64,000 nucleotides of DNA from Clostridium sp. (GCF_017888565.1 NZ_JAGHFX010000058.1:248001-312000); one strand, 5' to 3'; counted from the first letter of the stretch, positions 1 through 8,645 are shown. The notes: generated from the sequence alone by a model not told the origin. Translations and numbers: made by a program.

Positions 1-2
1 TA

Positions 3-959
3 GGATTAGTAATTTTAGTAGTAGTTTTAATCGGTGGAATTTTTATATTTTCTATAAGAGATAGAATATCTTTGTATGTAAGTGTATTAAAGAAATATAG
101 TGAATTCGTAGAAAACGGACCAAGCTTAACTGAAGATTTGTCATTAAAATCAATAGATTCTATAGATTATGATGATATTATATATAAAAATACTAATGGA
201 GTTCCATTAACTCTGGATATTTATGGACCGAAAAAGAGTGTTAAAGGTGGTTCACCAGTAATATTATATGTACATGGAGGCAGTTGGGTATATGGAAATA
301 ATGAAATACCAGAAGCTATATCTCCACTTTTAGATGCATTTAGAGATGAGGGTTTTACAATAATAAGCACTAGCTATGAACTTATGAATGGAGAAGAGAA
401 CTTTAGTAAGCAAATTAGCGATGTAAAAGATACTATAAGATGGATACACAAAAATAAAGATGATTTTGGATTTAATTCAGATAGAATAGGTGTTATAGGA
501 GCATCATCTGGAGCGCATTTAGCATTAATGGCTGCATATAGTGGTGAAGATGAGTTTGTTGATTCACAGGAGTTAGAAGGATATTCTTCAAATATAAAAT
601 ACTTAATAGATTTTTTTGGACCAACGGATTTAACAACTCTAGATATTGACAATGTTCAATGGGATTTAGAGCAAATAATAAATTCTGTAGGAGAAGAAAG
701 GGAAGATATTTTAAAACTTTATAGTCCAGTAAATTATGTAGATAAAAATGAGCCAAATACGTTAATAGTTCATAGTAAACAAGATAGTATAGTACCTTAT
801 GAAAATGCGGAAATATTGTATGAGGAACTTAAACAAAAAGAAAATAAAACAGAGCTTATAACTTTAGAGGGAACTAGTCATGATTTTTCTCAGATAAATA
901 TAGATGAGATTGTGTCAGTTGGTATAAAAATGCTAGAATTTATTGCAAAAAATATGTAG
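3..959 (+). CDS. Membrane-anchored alpha/beta hydrolase (esterase-like), 5' end cut by the window
   Basis: The reading frame is open from base 3, so the gene begins before the window. The in-frame TTG at 72 is not a convincing start: it lies downstream of a hydrophobic stretch (bases 3-56, rich in V, I, L and G) that looks like an N-terminal membrane anchor. The following domain has the marks of the BD-FAE/esterase branch of the alpha/beta hydrolases: an HGGSW oxyanion-hole motif, a GASSGAH nucleophile elbow, and a late TSHDF histidine. I infer a serine hydrolase tethered to the membrane, acting outside the cell on an ester or peptide. The substrate is unknown. The gene ends alone; a terminator follows at 1101. 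Confidence 0.85.
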   Translation, partial: GLVILVVVLIGGIFIFSIRDRISLYVSVLKKYSEFVENGPSLTEDLSLKSIDSIDYDDIIYKNTNGVPLTLDIYGPKKSVKGGSPVILYVHGGSWVYGNNEIPEAISPLLDAFRDEGFTIISTSYELMNGEENFSKQISDVKDTIRWIHKNKDDFGFNSDRIGVIGASSGAHLALMAAYSGEDEFVDSQELEGYSSNIKYLIDFFGPTDLTTLDIDNVQWDLEQIINSVGEEREDILKLYSPVNYVDKNEPNTLIVHSKQDSIVPYENAEILYEELKQKENKTELITLEGTSHDFSQINIDEIVSVGIKMLEFIAKNM

Positions 960-1029
960 AAGACTTCATAAATGAACATTAAATTATTTTTATCAAATTC
1001 TATTTATATAATTTATCATAAAGGATAAC

Positions 1030-1044
1030 TTATCAAAATGATAA
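1030..1044. repeat. 15-bp repeat TTATCAAAATGATAA, copy 1 of 2
   Basis: The same 15 bases recur at 1106-1120, where they form the core of the terminator hairpin. The unit is an imperfect palindrome. The first copy lacks the outer stem and the T tract, so it is probably not itself a terminator. It may be the remnant of a duplicated terminator or a binding site. Confidence 0.5.
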
Positions 1045-1100
1045 AAATATATAATTAACCTTGAAAAGCTTATAAAATGCTGGATTTAACCAAAGTGATA

Positions 1101-1136
1101 AAGGATTATCAAAATGATAATCCTTTATTTTTTTTA
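1101..1136 (+). terminator. Intrinsic terminator after the hydrolase gene
   Basis: A perfect 10-bp stem (1101-1110 with 1116-1125), loop AAAAT, is followed by a run of T. It separates the hydrolase gene from the sigma-54 promoter at 1209. Confidence 0.9.
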
Positions 1137-1208
1137 ATAAAATAAGGGGTGAAAGGGGCCTAAAACCATAATAATACTAAAATATTGCCTTAATAATTAG
1201 TGAAAAAG

Positions 1209-1225
1209 TTGGCATGAGTTTTGCT
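1209..1225 (+). promoter_or_regulatory. Sigma-54 (-24/-12) promoter of the ygeY operon
   Basis: TTGGCATGAGTTTTGCT matches the sigma-54 consensus YTGGCACN5TTGCW: GG and GC are separated by exactly 10 bases and flanked by TT and T. It lies about 75 bp before ygeY and no convincing sigma-70 promoter is seen there. Such promoters need an AAA+ enhancer-binding activator; none is encoded in this window. In E. coli the related gene set has the putative activator YgeV nearby, which agrees. Confidence 0.85.
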
Positions 1226-1298
1226 ATAAATATAATCGGTGATCTTAATAATAATATTAAAGAATTAAATATATTTAAACTATAAGGGGGAAAAGAAT

Positions 1299-2615
1299 AT
1301 GGATTTTACAAATATTAAATCACAAGCAGAGGGATATAAAGTTCAAATGACTAAGTTTTTAAGAGATTTAGTTGCTATTCCTGGAGAAAGCTGTGAAGAA
1401 AAAGGTGTTGTTAACCGTATAGCTGAAGAAATGAGAGCATTAGGATTTAATAAAGTTGAAATAGACCCACAAGGTAATGTTCTAGGATATATGGGTACAG
1501 GGGAAACATTAATAGGATTTGATGCACATATTGATACTGTTGGTATAGGAAACAGAGCAAACTGGAACTTTGATCCATATGAAGGATATGAAACTGAAAC
1601 TGAAATAGGTGGACGTGGTACTTCTGACCAACTAGGAGGAATAGTTTCAGCTGTTTATGGAGCAAAAATAATGAAAGACTTAGATCTTTTAAATGAAAAA
1701 TATACAGCATTAGTTGTTGGATCAGTTCAAGAAGAAGACTGTGATGGACTTTGCTGGGAATATATAATTAAAGAAGATAATATAAGACCAGAATTTGTAG
1801 TTTCTACAGAGCCAACAGATGGTGGAATCTATAGAGGGCAAAGAGGACGTATGGAAATTCGCGTTGATGTTCAAGGGGTTTCATGCCATGGTTCAGCTCC
1901 AGAAAGAGGAGATAATGCAATTTACAAAATGGCTGAAATATTAATGAATGTTCGTGACCTTAATGAAAATAATGCTGCTGATGATAAAGAAATCAAAGGC
2001 TTAGTAAAAATGCTAGATGAAAAATATAACCCAGAATGGAAGGAAGCTAACTTCTTAGGAAGGGGTACAGTTACAACTTCTCAAATATTCTATACTTCTC
2101 CAAGTCGTTGTGCTGTTGCTGATTCATGCTCAATTTCTTTAGATCGTCGTATGACAGCAGGTGAAACTTGGGAAAGCTGTTTAGAAGAAATTCGTGAACT
2201 TCCAGCTGTTAAAAAATATAATGCAACAGTAAGTATGTATAACTATGATAGGCCAAGCTATACAGGCTTAGTATATCCAATTGAATGTTACTTCCCAACT
2301 TGGGTAATTCCAGAAGATCATATTGTTACAAAAGCAATGGAAGAGTCATATGAAGGTCTTTACGGAACAACAAGAAGTGGGGCTACAGTAACAGAGGAAA
2401 TGAGAAAGGCTCGTCCGCTTACAGATAAATGGACATTCTCAACAAATGGTGTTTCTATAATGGGACGTAATGGAATCCCTGTAATAGGATTTGGACCTGG
2501 AGCAGAAGCAGAAGCGCATGCTCCAAATGAAAAGACTTGGAAAGAAGATTTAATTAAGTGTGCTGCTGTATATGCTGCATTACCAACAATTTACTGTACT
2601 AATAAAGAAAAATAA
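1299..2615 (+). CDS. ygeY: YgeY family M20 metallohydrolase
   Basis: This 438-residue member of the M20 di-zinc peptidase/deacylase family has the expected ligands in order: HID at 77-79, D110 in RGTSDQLGG, an EED pair near 145, an STEPTDGG motif near 170 and a late HAPNE histidine. It belongs to the YgeY group, often annotated as selenium metabolism-linked hydrolase. ATG follows the strong site AAGGGGGAAAAG. It is first in a four-gene operon with a knotted carbamoyltransferase, carbamate kinase and diaminopropionate lyase, driven by the sigma-54 promoter. I infer that it removes a carbamoyl or ureido group from a 2,3-diaminopropionate derivative. From memory, such gene sets have been linked to anaerobic uric acid breakdown. 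Confidence 0.9.
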   Translation: MDFTNIKSQAEGYKVQMTKFLRDLVAIPGESCEEKGVVNRIAEEMRALGFNKVEIDPQGNVLGYMGTGETLIGFDAHIDTVGIGNRANWNFDPYEGYETETEIGGRGTSDQLGGIVSAVYGAKIMKDLDLLNEKYTALVVGSVQEEDCDGLCWEYIIKEDNIRPEFVVSTEPTDGGIYRGQRGRMEIRVDVQGVSCHGSAPERGDNAIYKMAEILMNVRDLNENNAADDKEIKGLVKMLDEKYNPEWKEANFLGRGTVTTSQIFYTSPSRCAVADSCSISLDRRMTAGETWESCLEEIRELPAVKKYNATVSMYNYDRPSYTGLVYPIECYFPTWVIPEDHIVTKAMEESYEGLYGTTRSGATVTEEMRKARPLTDKWTFSTNGVSIMGRNGIPVIGFGPGAEAEAHAPNEKTWKEDLIKCAAVYAALPTIYCTNKEK

Positions 2616-2680
2616 TAAAATAATTTAATTTTAAATTTGAATAAATAAAAATTAAGATAATGAAGGGTAGGAATTTTAAA

Positions 2681-3874
2681 ATGGCTTTAATGGACAAATA
2701 TATTAATGAACTTAATCAATTAGATTTCTCAAAAATGCATAATGATGACTTTATGGAGACTTGGAAAAAAAGCGACGATGAATTAAAAGCTGTATTTACA
2801 GTTGCAGAAGCTTTAAGAGATTTAAGAAAAAATAATATTTCTACAAAAATATTTGATAGTGGACTTGGAATTTCTTTATTTAGAGATAATTCAACAAGAA
2901 CAAGATTCAGCTTTGCATCAGCTTGTAACCTTTTAGGATTAGAAGTTCAAGATTTAGATGAAGGAAAATCACAAGTAGCACATGGTGAAACTGTTAGAGA
3001 AACAGCAAACATGGTTTCATTTATGGCTGACGTTATAGGTATTAGAGATGATATGTATATCGGAAAAGGAAATACTTACATGAGAGAAGTATCAAAGGCT
3101 GTAAGAGAAGGATATGAAGAAGGAACTTTAGAACAAATTCCAACTTTAGTTGATTTACAATGTGATATTGACCATCCAACACAAGCTATGGCTGATGCCC
3201 TTCATTTAATTAATGAATTTGGTGGAATAGAAAACTTAAAGGGTAAAAAAGTAGCTATGACTTGGGCTTATTCTCCATCTTATGGAAAACCATTATCAGT
3301 TCCTCAAGGAATAATTGGATTATTAACAAGATTCGGTATGGATGTTGTTTTAGCTCACCCAGAAGGATATGAAGTAATGCCAGAAGTTGAAGAAATTGCT
3401 AAAGAAAATGCTAAACTTTCAGGTGGATCATTTACAAAGACTAATTCAATGGAAGAAGCATTTAAAGAAGCTGATATCGTATATCCAAAGAGCTGGGCTC
3501 CATTTGTTGCTATGGAAAAGAGAACAGATTTATATGGAAATGGCGATTTCGATGGAATCAAAGAATTAGAAAAAGAATTATTAGCACAAAATGCTGAACA
3601 TAAAGATTGGCAATGTACAGAAGAATTAATGAAGACAACTAAAGATGGAAAAGCATTATATTTACATTGCTTACCAGCAGATATTACAGGAGTTAGCTGT
3701 GAAACTGGGGAAGTTGATGCTTCAGTATTTGATAGATATAGAAAACCTCTTTATAAAGAAGCTAGCTATAAGCCATATGTTATTGCAGCAATGATTTTCT
3801 TAAGCAAAGTTAAGGATCCACAAGAAGTTTTAGCTAAATTAGAAGAAGCTAAAAAGGATCGTCAAGTTAAATAA
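2681..3874 (+). CDS. ygeW: Knotted carbamoyltransferase YgeW
   Basis: This 397-residue protein of the aspartate/ornithine carbamoyltransferase superfamily shows the carbamoyl phosphate site STRTR (71-75), a central HPTQAMADA motif and a late HCLPAD motif. Length and sequence fit YgeW, a knotted transcarbamylase, better than OTCase or ATCase. An ATG at 2660 is in frame, but the site AAGGGTAGG (2663-2671) is placed for the ATG at 2681, giving the usual family length. Next to carbamate kinase it probably runs in the catabolic direction: a ureido compound plus phosphate gives an amine plus carbamoyl phosphate. A strong hairpin follows before arcC. Confidence 0.9.
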   Translation: MALMDKYINELNQLDFSKMHNDDFMETWKKSDDELKAVFTVAEALRDLRKNNISTKIFDSGLGISLFRDNSTRTRFSFASACNLLGLEVQDLDEGKSQVAHGETVRETANMVSFMADVIGIRDDMYIGKGNTYMREVSKAVREGYEEGTLEQIPTLVDLQCDIDHPTQAMADALHLINEFGGIENLKGKKVAMTWAYSPSYGKPLSVPQGIIGLLTRFGMDVVLAHPEGYEVMPEVEEIAKENAKLSGGSFTKTNSMEEAFKEADIVYPKSWAPFVAMEKRTDLYGNGDFDGIKELEKELLAQNAEHKDWQCTEELMKTTKDGKALYLHCLPADITGVSCETGEVDASVFDRYRKPLYKEASYKPYVIAAMIFLSKVKDPQEVLAKLEEAKKDRQVK

Positions 3875-3897
3875 GCTTAACACTATATAAAATATAT

Positions 3898-3934
3898 GGG
3901 CTTTTATCCAAGGAAAATATAAGGATAAAAGCCC
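3898..3934 (+). other. Strong intra-operon hairpin between ygeW and arcC
   Basis: A perfect 12-bp stem, GGGCTTTTATCC (3898-3909) with GGATAAAAGCCC (3923-3934), has a 13-nt loop. No T tract follows, only TAAACATTC, so it is not a standard terminator. I infer an RNA processing or stability element that sets upstream and downstream message levels apart. Confidence 0.75.
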
Positions 3935-3982
3935 TAAACATTCAAATTAATCATATATTCTAAGAATTTGAGGGAGAGAATT

Positions 3983-4915
3983 ATGAAAAAGAAAATTGTA
4001 ATAGCATTGGGTGGAAATGCGTTAGGAAATAATTTAGAAGAACAAATGGGTGCAGTTAAATCAACTGCAAAGGCTATAGTAGATTTAATTGAAGAAGGAC
4101 ATGATGTTGTAATATCTCATGGAAATGGGCCACAAGTAGGTATGATAAATCTTGCTATGGATGCACTAACTAAAGCAGATCATAAATACTCATCAATCCC
4201 AATGTCTGTATGTGTTGCAATGAGCCAAGGATATGTGGGATATGATTTACAAAATGCACTTAGAGAAGAACTATTAAGCAGAAATATAAATAAATCTGTT
4301 GCTACAGTTATTACTCAAGTAGAAGTAGATAAAAATGATAAGGCATTTGAAAATCCAACAAAGCCAATAGGAAGTTTTATGACAAAGGAAGAAGCTGATG
4401 TTTTAATTTCAAAGGGAATTAATGTTGTTGAAGATGCAGGTAGAGGATATAGAAGAGTTGTAGCTTCTCCAAAACCAAAGAGTATTGTAGAAATTGAAAC
4501 TATTAAAAGCTTAGCAGATTCAGGAAGCGTTGTAATCGCTTGTGGTGGTGGTGGTATTCCAGTAATTAAAGAGGGAAACCACTTAAGAGGAGCAAGTGCT
4601 GTTATAGATAAGGATTTTGCAAGTGCTACATTAGCTAAAGAGTTAGATGCTGATTTTTTAATTATATTAACAGCTGTAGAAAAGGCTGCTATAAACTATG
4701 GTAAGGAAAATGAAGAGTGGCTAGATAAAGTTACAGTAGAAGAAATGAAGAAGTATGTTGAAGAAGGACATTTTGCTCCAGGTTCAATGAAGCCAAAGGT
4801 GGAGGCAGGTATAGAGTTTGCAGAATCTAAAGAGGGAAGACATGCACTTATTACATTGTTAGAAAAAGCTAAAGATGGAATTAAAGGAAAGACTGGAACA
4901 AGAATAATTAGATAG
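3983..4915 (+). CDS. arcC: Carbamate kinase
   Basis: This 310-residue amino acid kinase fold protein opens with KKKIVIALGGNALG, the carbamate kinase N-terminus. It also has the SHGNGPQVG motif, the ACGGGGIPV motif and the AVIDKDFAS segment typical of the family. It converts carbamoyl phosphate plus ADP to ATP, CO2 and ammonia. The ATG at 3983 is preferred over an upstream in-frame TTG at 3968 because AGGGAGAG sits just before it. In this operon it should harvest ATP from carbamoyl phosphate made by YgeW, as YqeA is thought to do in E. coli. The symbol arcC is by family; no arginine deiminase is nearby. Confidence 0.92.
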   Translation: MKKKIVIALGGNALGNNLEEQMGAVKSTAKAIVDLIEEGHDVVISHGNGPQVGMINLAMDALTKADHKYSSIPMSVCVAMSQGYVGYDLQNALREELLSRNINKSVATVITQVEVDKNDKAFENPTKPIGSFMTKEEADVLISKGINVVEDAGRGYRRVVASPKPKSIVEIETIKSLADSGSVVIACGGGGIPVIKEGNHLRGASAVIDKDFASATLAKELDADFLIILTAVEKAAINYGKENEEWLDKVTVEEMKKYVEEGHFAPGSMKPKVEAGIEFAESKEGRHALITLLEKAKDGIKGKTGTRIIR

Positions 4916-4930
4916 TTAGGGGGTTTAATA

Positions 4931-6145
4931 ATGGGAGAAAAGATATTATGGAAAGAAAATACCATGCCAAAAAGTAAAATAGATGGTGATTTGGATTTTT
5001 TAAATATGGATGAAATAAATAAAGCTAGAAACTTTCATAAGAGTTTTCCAGAATATAGTGTTACACCATTAGTTAACTTAGAAAATTTAAGTGAAAGACT
5101 AGGACTTGGAGGAATTTATTTAAAAGATGAATCATATAGATTTGGATTAAATGCTTTTAAAGTTCTAGGTGGATCTTATTCAATGGGAAAATACTTAGCA
5201 CAAAGATTAAATATGGATATAGCAGAACTACCATATGAAAAATTAACTTCAGATGAAGTGAAAGAAAAGCTTGGAGATATAACTTTCGTTACTGCAACAG
5301 ATGGAAATCATGGAAGAGGAGTTGCATGGACAGCTAATAGATTAAAACAAAAATCAGTAGTTTATATGCCAAAGGGATCTTCTTTAATAAGACTTGAAAA
5401 TATAAGAAAAGAAGGTGCTGATGCATCTATTACTGATATGAACTATGATGATGCAGTAAGATTAGCTGCTAAATATGCAGATGAGCATAATGGAGTTGTA
5501 GTTCAAGATACTGCATGGGAAGGTTATGAAGAAATTCCAGCATGGATAATGCAGGGATATGGAACTATGGGACTTGAAGCATTAGAGCAATTAAGAAATG
5601 ATTATAAAGTAAATAGACCAACTCATATTTTCTTACAAGCTGGAGTTGGATCATTAGCAGGTGGAATTCAAGGATTCTTTGCTTCAGTATTTGGTGAAGA
5701 TTGCCCAAGAACTGTAGTAGTAGAAGCTAAGGAAGCTGCATGTTATTATGAATCAGCTATAGCTAATGATGGAAAACCAAGAGCTGTTGGTGGAGATATG
5801 CCAACAATAATGGCTGGACTTGCATGCGGTGAAGTTAATATAACAGGCTTTGAAGTTTTAAAGAATTATTCTAAAGCTTTCGTATCAGCACCAAATTATG
5901 TTGCAGCAAATGGAATGAGAGTTCTAGGCAATCCACTTAATGGAGATAAGAAAGTTGTTTCTGGAGAATCAGGAGCAGTTACTTTAGGATTAGTTTATGA
6001 ATTGATGACAAATCCAGAGTATAAGGATTTAAAAGAATCAATTGGTTTAGATGAAAATTCAAGAGTCCTTTTATTTAGTACAGAAGGAGATACGGATCCA
6101 GATAAGTATAGAGAAATTGTTTGGGAAGGAAGCTATAATAGATAA
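4931..6145 (+). CDS. dpaL: Diaminopropionate ammonia-lyase (PLP)
   Basis: This 404-residue fold-type II PLP enzyme has the Schiff-base lysine K77 in GLNAFKVLGGS, a TATDGNHGRG motif, a GVGSLAGG phosphate-binding loop and a late STEGDTDP motif. These match 2,3-diaminopropionate ammonia-lyase (YgeX/DpaL), which yields pyruvate and two ammonia. ATG at 4931 follows AGGGGGT, 15 bp after arcC, so translation is probably coupled. As the last enzyme of the operon it delivers pyruvate and ammonia, turning the upstream ureido compound into carbon, nitrogen and ATP. Confidence 0.93.
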   Translation: MGEKILWKENTMPKSKIDGDLDFLNMDEINKARNFHKSFPEYSVTPLVNLENLSERLGLGGIYLKDESYRFGLNAFKVLGGSYSMGKYLAQRLNMDIAELPYEKLTSDEVKEKLGDITFVTATDGNHGRGVAWTANRLKQKSVVYMPKGSSLIRLENIRKEGADASITDMNYDDAVRLAAKYADEHNGVVVQDTAWEGYEEIPAWIMQGYGTMGLEALEQLRNDYKVNRPTHIFLQAGVGSLAGGIQGFFASVFGEDCPRTVVVEAKEAACYYESAIANDGKPRAVGGDMPTIMAGLACGEVNITGFEVLKNYSKAFVSAPNYVAANGMRVLGNPLNGDKKVVSGESGAVTLGLVYELMTNPEYKDLKESIGLDENSRVLLFSTEGDTDPDKYREIVWEGSYNR

Positions 6146-6268
6146 TTGATAGTGGATAGTGCATAATTGATAATTAAGCAGCTTTTTAGGAATTTTAGGT
6201 CTAGAAACTTAGATAGTATAAATTTGTAAAAATGAGTTGTATCAAAATAAATTTTGATATTAACCGAT

Positions 6269-6307
6269 AAAAAGGGAAGTTCTGATTAGATTCGAACTTC
6301 CCTTTTT
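6269..6307 (+). terminator. Terminator of the ygeY operon
   Basis: A 14-bp perfect stem pairs 6269-6282 with 6294-6307, and the right arm itself ends in CCCTTTTT. It lies 120 bp after dpaL. Confidence 0.88.
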
Positions 6308-6553
6308 GCGTATATATAAATAACAGAAAAAATTTCTATTTAAGTTTAAAAACGTCTTTAAGCAAGTAAAATCAATGGATTAAAAGGGAGTCGCATTTCG
6401 TGAGGCCATTTATAAAATAAGAGATTAACTTTTTAAAGGCAATAAAGCTTACTAAAATTGAATAAAGTATATATTAAATAAATTTTTGAGACTGCGCCTA
6501 TTTTATTTAAAATTATTTAAATAAAATATTAAGAACAAAAAGAGAAAAAATAC
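6308..6553. other. Non-coding stretch without recognised content
   Basis: No open frame with a ribosome binding site is visible. A locally GC-richer patch around 6386-6410 (GGGAGTCGCATTTCGTGAGG) stands out from the A+T background but matches nothing I recognise. It may be a gene remnant. Confidence 0.4.
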
Positions 6554-6582
6554 TTGAAATTGCTTCCAGTAGTATATATACT
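6554..6582 (+). promoter_or_regulatory. Sigma-A promoter of the ytr-like operon
   Basis: The -35 box is TTGAAA (6554-6559) and the -10 box is TATACT (6577-6582) with a 17-bp spacer. The -10 box lies inside the first AGTATATATACT operator. Confidence 0.7.
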
Positions 6583-6612
6583 GTATATATAGATATGAAC
6601 AGTATATATACT
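6571..6612. promoter_or_regulatory. Twin palindromic operator, probably for the YtrA-type GntR repressor
   Basis: The perfect 12-bp palindrome AGTATATATACT occurs at 6571-6582 and 6601-6612. The spacing of 30 bp is about three helical turns. The first copy covers the -10 box and the second follows the expected start of transcription. I infer autorepression by the GntR protein encoded at 8266 in this operon. Confidence 0.72.
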
Positions 6613-6635
6613 GTTGTTTATAAGGAGGTACTTTA

Positions 6636-7496
6636 ATGACTACTTTGATGGAAATAGAAAACTTAGGAAAGAAGATAGGAAGATTACATTTAAGAGGGAT
6701 TAATTTGAAAATAGAGCCTGGTTATATAGTTGGATTAGTAGGGGTAAATGGCTCAGGTAAAACAACTCTTATTAATACTATATTAAATTTATATAAGAAA
6801 GATAGTGGAAGTATAAAAATTAATGGCATTTCTATGGATGCTAATGAAAAAGATGCAAAAGATCAAATTGGTTTTGTTCTTGATGAAAATATGTTTGAGG
6901 ATAGTATTAGTGTAATTAGAAATGGTAAAATTTATGGAAGTCTTTATAGTAAGTTTGATGAAAACTTATTCCGTAAATTTTGTCAGCGTTTTGAAGTACC
7001 TCTTAAGAAGAAATTAGGTAAGTTATCTACAGGCTTAAAAGTTAGATTCCAGTTAGCATTTGCTTTATCTCATGATGCAAAGCTATTTATAATGGATGAA
7101 CCAGCAGCAGGGTTAAATCCTTTATTTAGAAAAGAACTTATTAATTGTATGCAGGAAATTGTAGAAGATGGAACTAGAAGTGTGTTATTTTCTACTCATA
7201 TTACAGAAGATCTTGATCAAGTTGGAGATTATATAGCATTACTTCATAATGGAGAAATGTTTTTCTATTTAAGTAAGGAAGAATTACAGGATAAGTATCT
7301 AATCCTTAAAGGTAGCAAAGAGCAAATTGAAAATCTTAAATTCTCTAATATTATTTATAGAGAATATGGAGAATATCATAATTGTGCTTTTATTGAAAAG
7401 GTAGAAGGCGAAGATTATTTAGATATAGAAGTTAAAATTCCAATAATAGAAGAGGTAATGTACTATTTAGAAAAAGGAGGATACTCTAAATGCTAA
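6636..7496 (+). CDS. ABC transporter ATP-binding protein (YtrB-like)
   Basis: This 286-residue ATPase has Walker A GVNGSGKT (36-43), a degenerate signature LSTGLKVRF in place of LSGGQ, and Walker B LFIMDEPAAGL. The C-terminal 70 residues form an extra domain, as in the YtrB/BcrA-like group. ATG follows TAAGGAGGT at good spacing. It is the first gene of a five-gene operon and overlaps the next, a membrane protein, by 7 bp, so the two probably form one transporter. In Bacillus, YtrA-controlled ABC systems respond to cell-wall antibiotics; a similar stress role here is inference. Confidence 0.88.
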   Translation: MTTLMEIENLGKKIGRLHLRGINLKIEPGYIVGLVGVNGSGKTTLINTILNLYKKDSGSIKINGISMDANEKDAKDQIGFVLDENMFEDSISVIRNGKIYGSLYSKFDENLFRKFCQRFEVPLKKKLGKLSTGLKVRFQLAFALSHDAKLFIMDEPAAGLNPLFRKELINCMQEIVEDGTRSVLFSTHITEDLDQVGDYIALLHNGEMFFYLSKEELQDKYLILKGSKEQIENLKFSNIIYREYGEYHNCAFIEKVEGEDYLDIEVKIPIIEEVMYYLEKGGYSKC

Positions 7497-8263
7497 AAAT
7501 TATTATAAATGATTTATTAGTAAACTTAAAAAGGTCTTGGGTAAGCGTAGTACTCAATATTATTTTATTTATTTTCTTAACTACTTATATATTAACCATT
7601 ATACTTGTTACGCAAATACCTATGGATATGCCGAAAACAAATGATACTATAGTTAAATTACTATTAGAGGACCATATATTAAGATCAATTCTTCCTGCTG
7701 TTTACGGAGTAGCATTTATTACTATGTTTGATATAACAAAAAAAATTCCATTAAGGCTCAGTAAAGCAATGTTTGTATGTGCTGCAGGCGAAAAGGAAAA
7801 AATGAAATATATGTATTTACAGTTAGCTATAAAAATTATTTTGGGATTTATGTTTATTTTTATAGCGAGTTATAGTTATATAGGAAGAATCTTTCTTAAC
7901 AAAGGTATAATACTAAATATTGTGGAGCTTGCCTTATGGTTTTTTATTATATTAGATATTAATTTAAAAATAGGTATAGGTGAACAAGGATTAAAAAAGA
8001 AAGACAAAGAAGGGTATATAATATATTCTAAAGAGGAAGAAATAGTTAATTATTATTGGATTTGTTTATTAATGATGGAGGCTATAGTTTTTTATTCATT
8101 GTCTATTCTTAATGTGCAATTGAATTTTTTAGGTGTAATAGGTTGGAGTGTAGCTCTTATAGTAAATGCGTACATTGCTTATAGTTGTATAGATCCAATT
8201 CTAAAGAAATCTCTTTCATATGAAGATGTTTATAGACAAATACCAGATACGAAAGAAGGTTAA
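7490..8263 (+). CDS. Multi-spanning ABC permease partner
   Basis: This 257-residue hydrophobic protein has about six membrane segments, including ones near residues 17-40, 62-80, 105-130, 140-155, 185-205 and 208-228. No catalytic motif is seen. It overlaps the ATPase gene by 7 bp, and a GntR regulator starts 2 bp after it. Position and topology suggest the permease of the first ABC pair, comparable in role to YtrC/YtrD. The sequence alone does not name a substrate. Confidence 0.75.
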   Translation: MLKIIINDLLVNLKRSWVSVVLNIILFIFLTTYILTIILVTQIPMDMPKTNDTIVKLLLEDHILRSILPAVYGVAFITMFDITKKIPLRLSKAMFVCAAGEKEKMKYMYLQLAIKIILGFMFIFIASYSYIGRIFLNKGIILNIVELALWFFIILDINLKIGIGEQGLKKKDKEGYIIYSKEEEIVNYYWICLLMMEAIVFYSLSILNVQLNFLGVIGWSVALIVNAYIAYSCIDPILKKSLSYEDVYRQIPDTKEG

Positions 8264-8265
8264 GA

Positions 8266-8640
8266 ATGAATATTATTTTAGATACAGAGAGTAATATTTC
8301 AATTTATGAGCAAATAGTTAAATCTATAAAAAATTCAATTATACAAGAAGAGATAATGCCAGGAGATTTATTACCATCCATTAGATCACTTGCTAGAGAT
8401 CTTCAAATAAGTGTAATTACAACAAAACGTGCATATGAGGAACTTGAAAAGGAAGGGTTAATTTATTCAGTTCAAGGTAAGGGGTTTTATGTAAAAGAAC
8501 CAAATCGTCAAAAGCTTCGAGAGGAGCAGCTTAAGGATTTTGAAAATAATTTTGAAAGTTTAATTAGCGAGGGGAAAAAATTAGAACTTACACTTGAAGA
8601 TATGCAAGATATTTTAAAGACTTTATATGAAGGGAGATAG
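8266..8640 (+). CDS. GntR family regulator, YtrA subfamily
   Basis: This 124-residue protein has a GntR-type winged helix at about residues 8-75 (SIYEQIVKSIKNSI, then PGDLLPSIRSLARDL and a GKGFYV wing). Only a short helical tail follows, the hallmark of the YtrA subfamily, which has no large effector domain. It lies inside the ABC operon, between the two transporter pairs. I infer that it represses its own operon through the AGTATATATACT palindromes at 6571-6612. The signal may reach it indirectly, as its C-terminus is too small for a classical ligand domain. Confidence 0.9.
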   Translation: MNIILDTESNISIYEQIVKSIKNSIIQEEIMPGDLLPSIRSLARDLQISVITTKRAYEELEKEGLIYSVQGKGFYVKEPNRQKLREEQLKDFENNFESLISEGKKLELTLEDMQDILKTLYEGR

Positions 8641-8645
8641 CCTTT

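Noticed and set aside
1140-1298. Riboswitch in the leader of ygeY
   Set aside because: The leader after the sigma-54 start is short (about 60 nt) and shows no stable hairpin.
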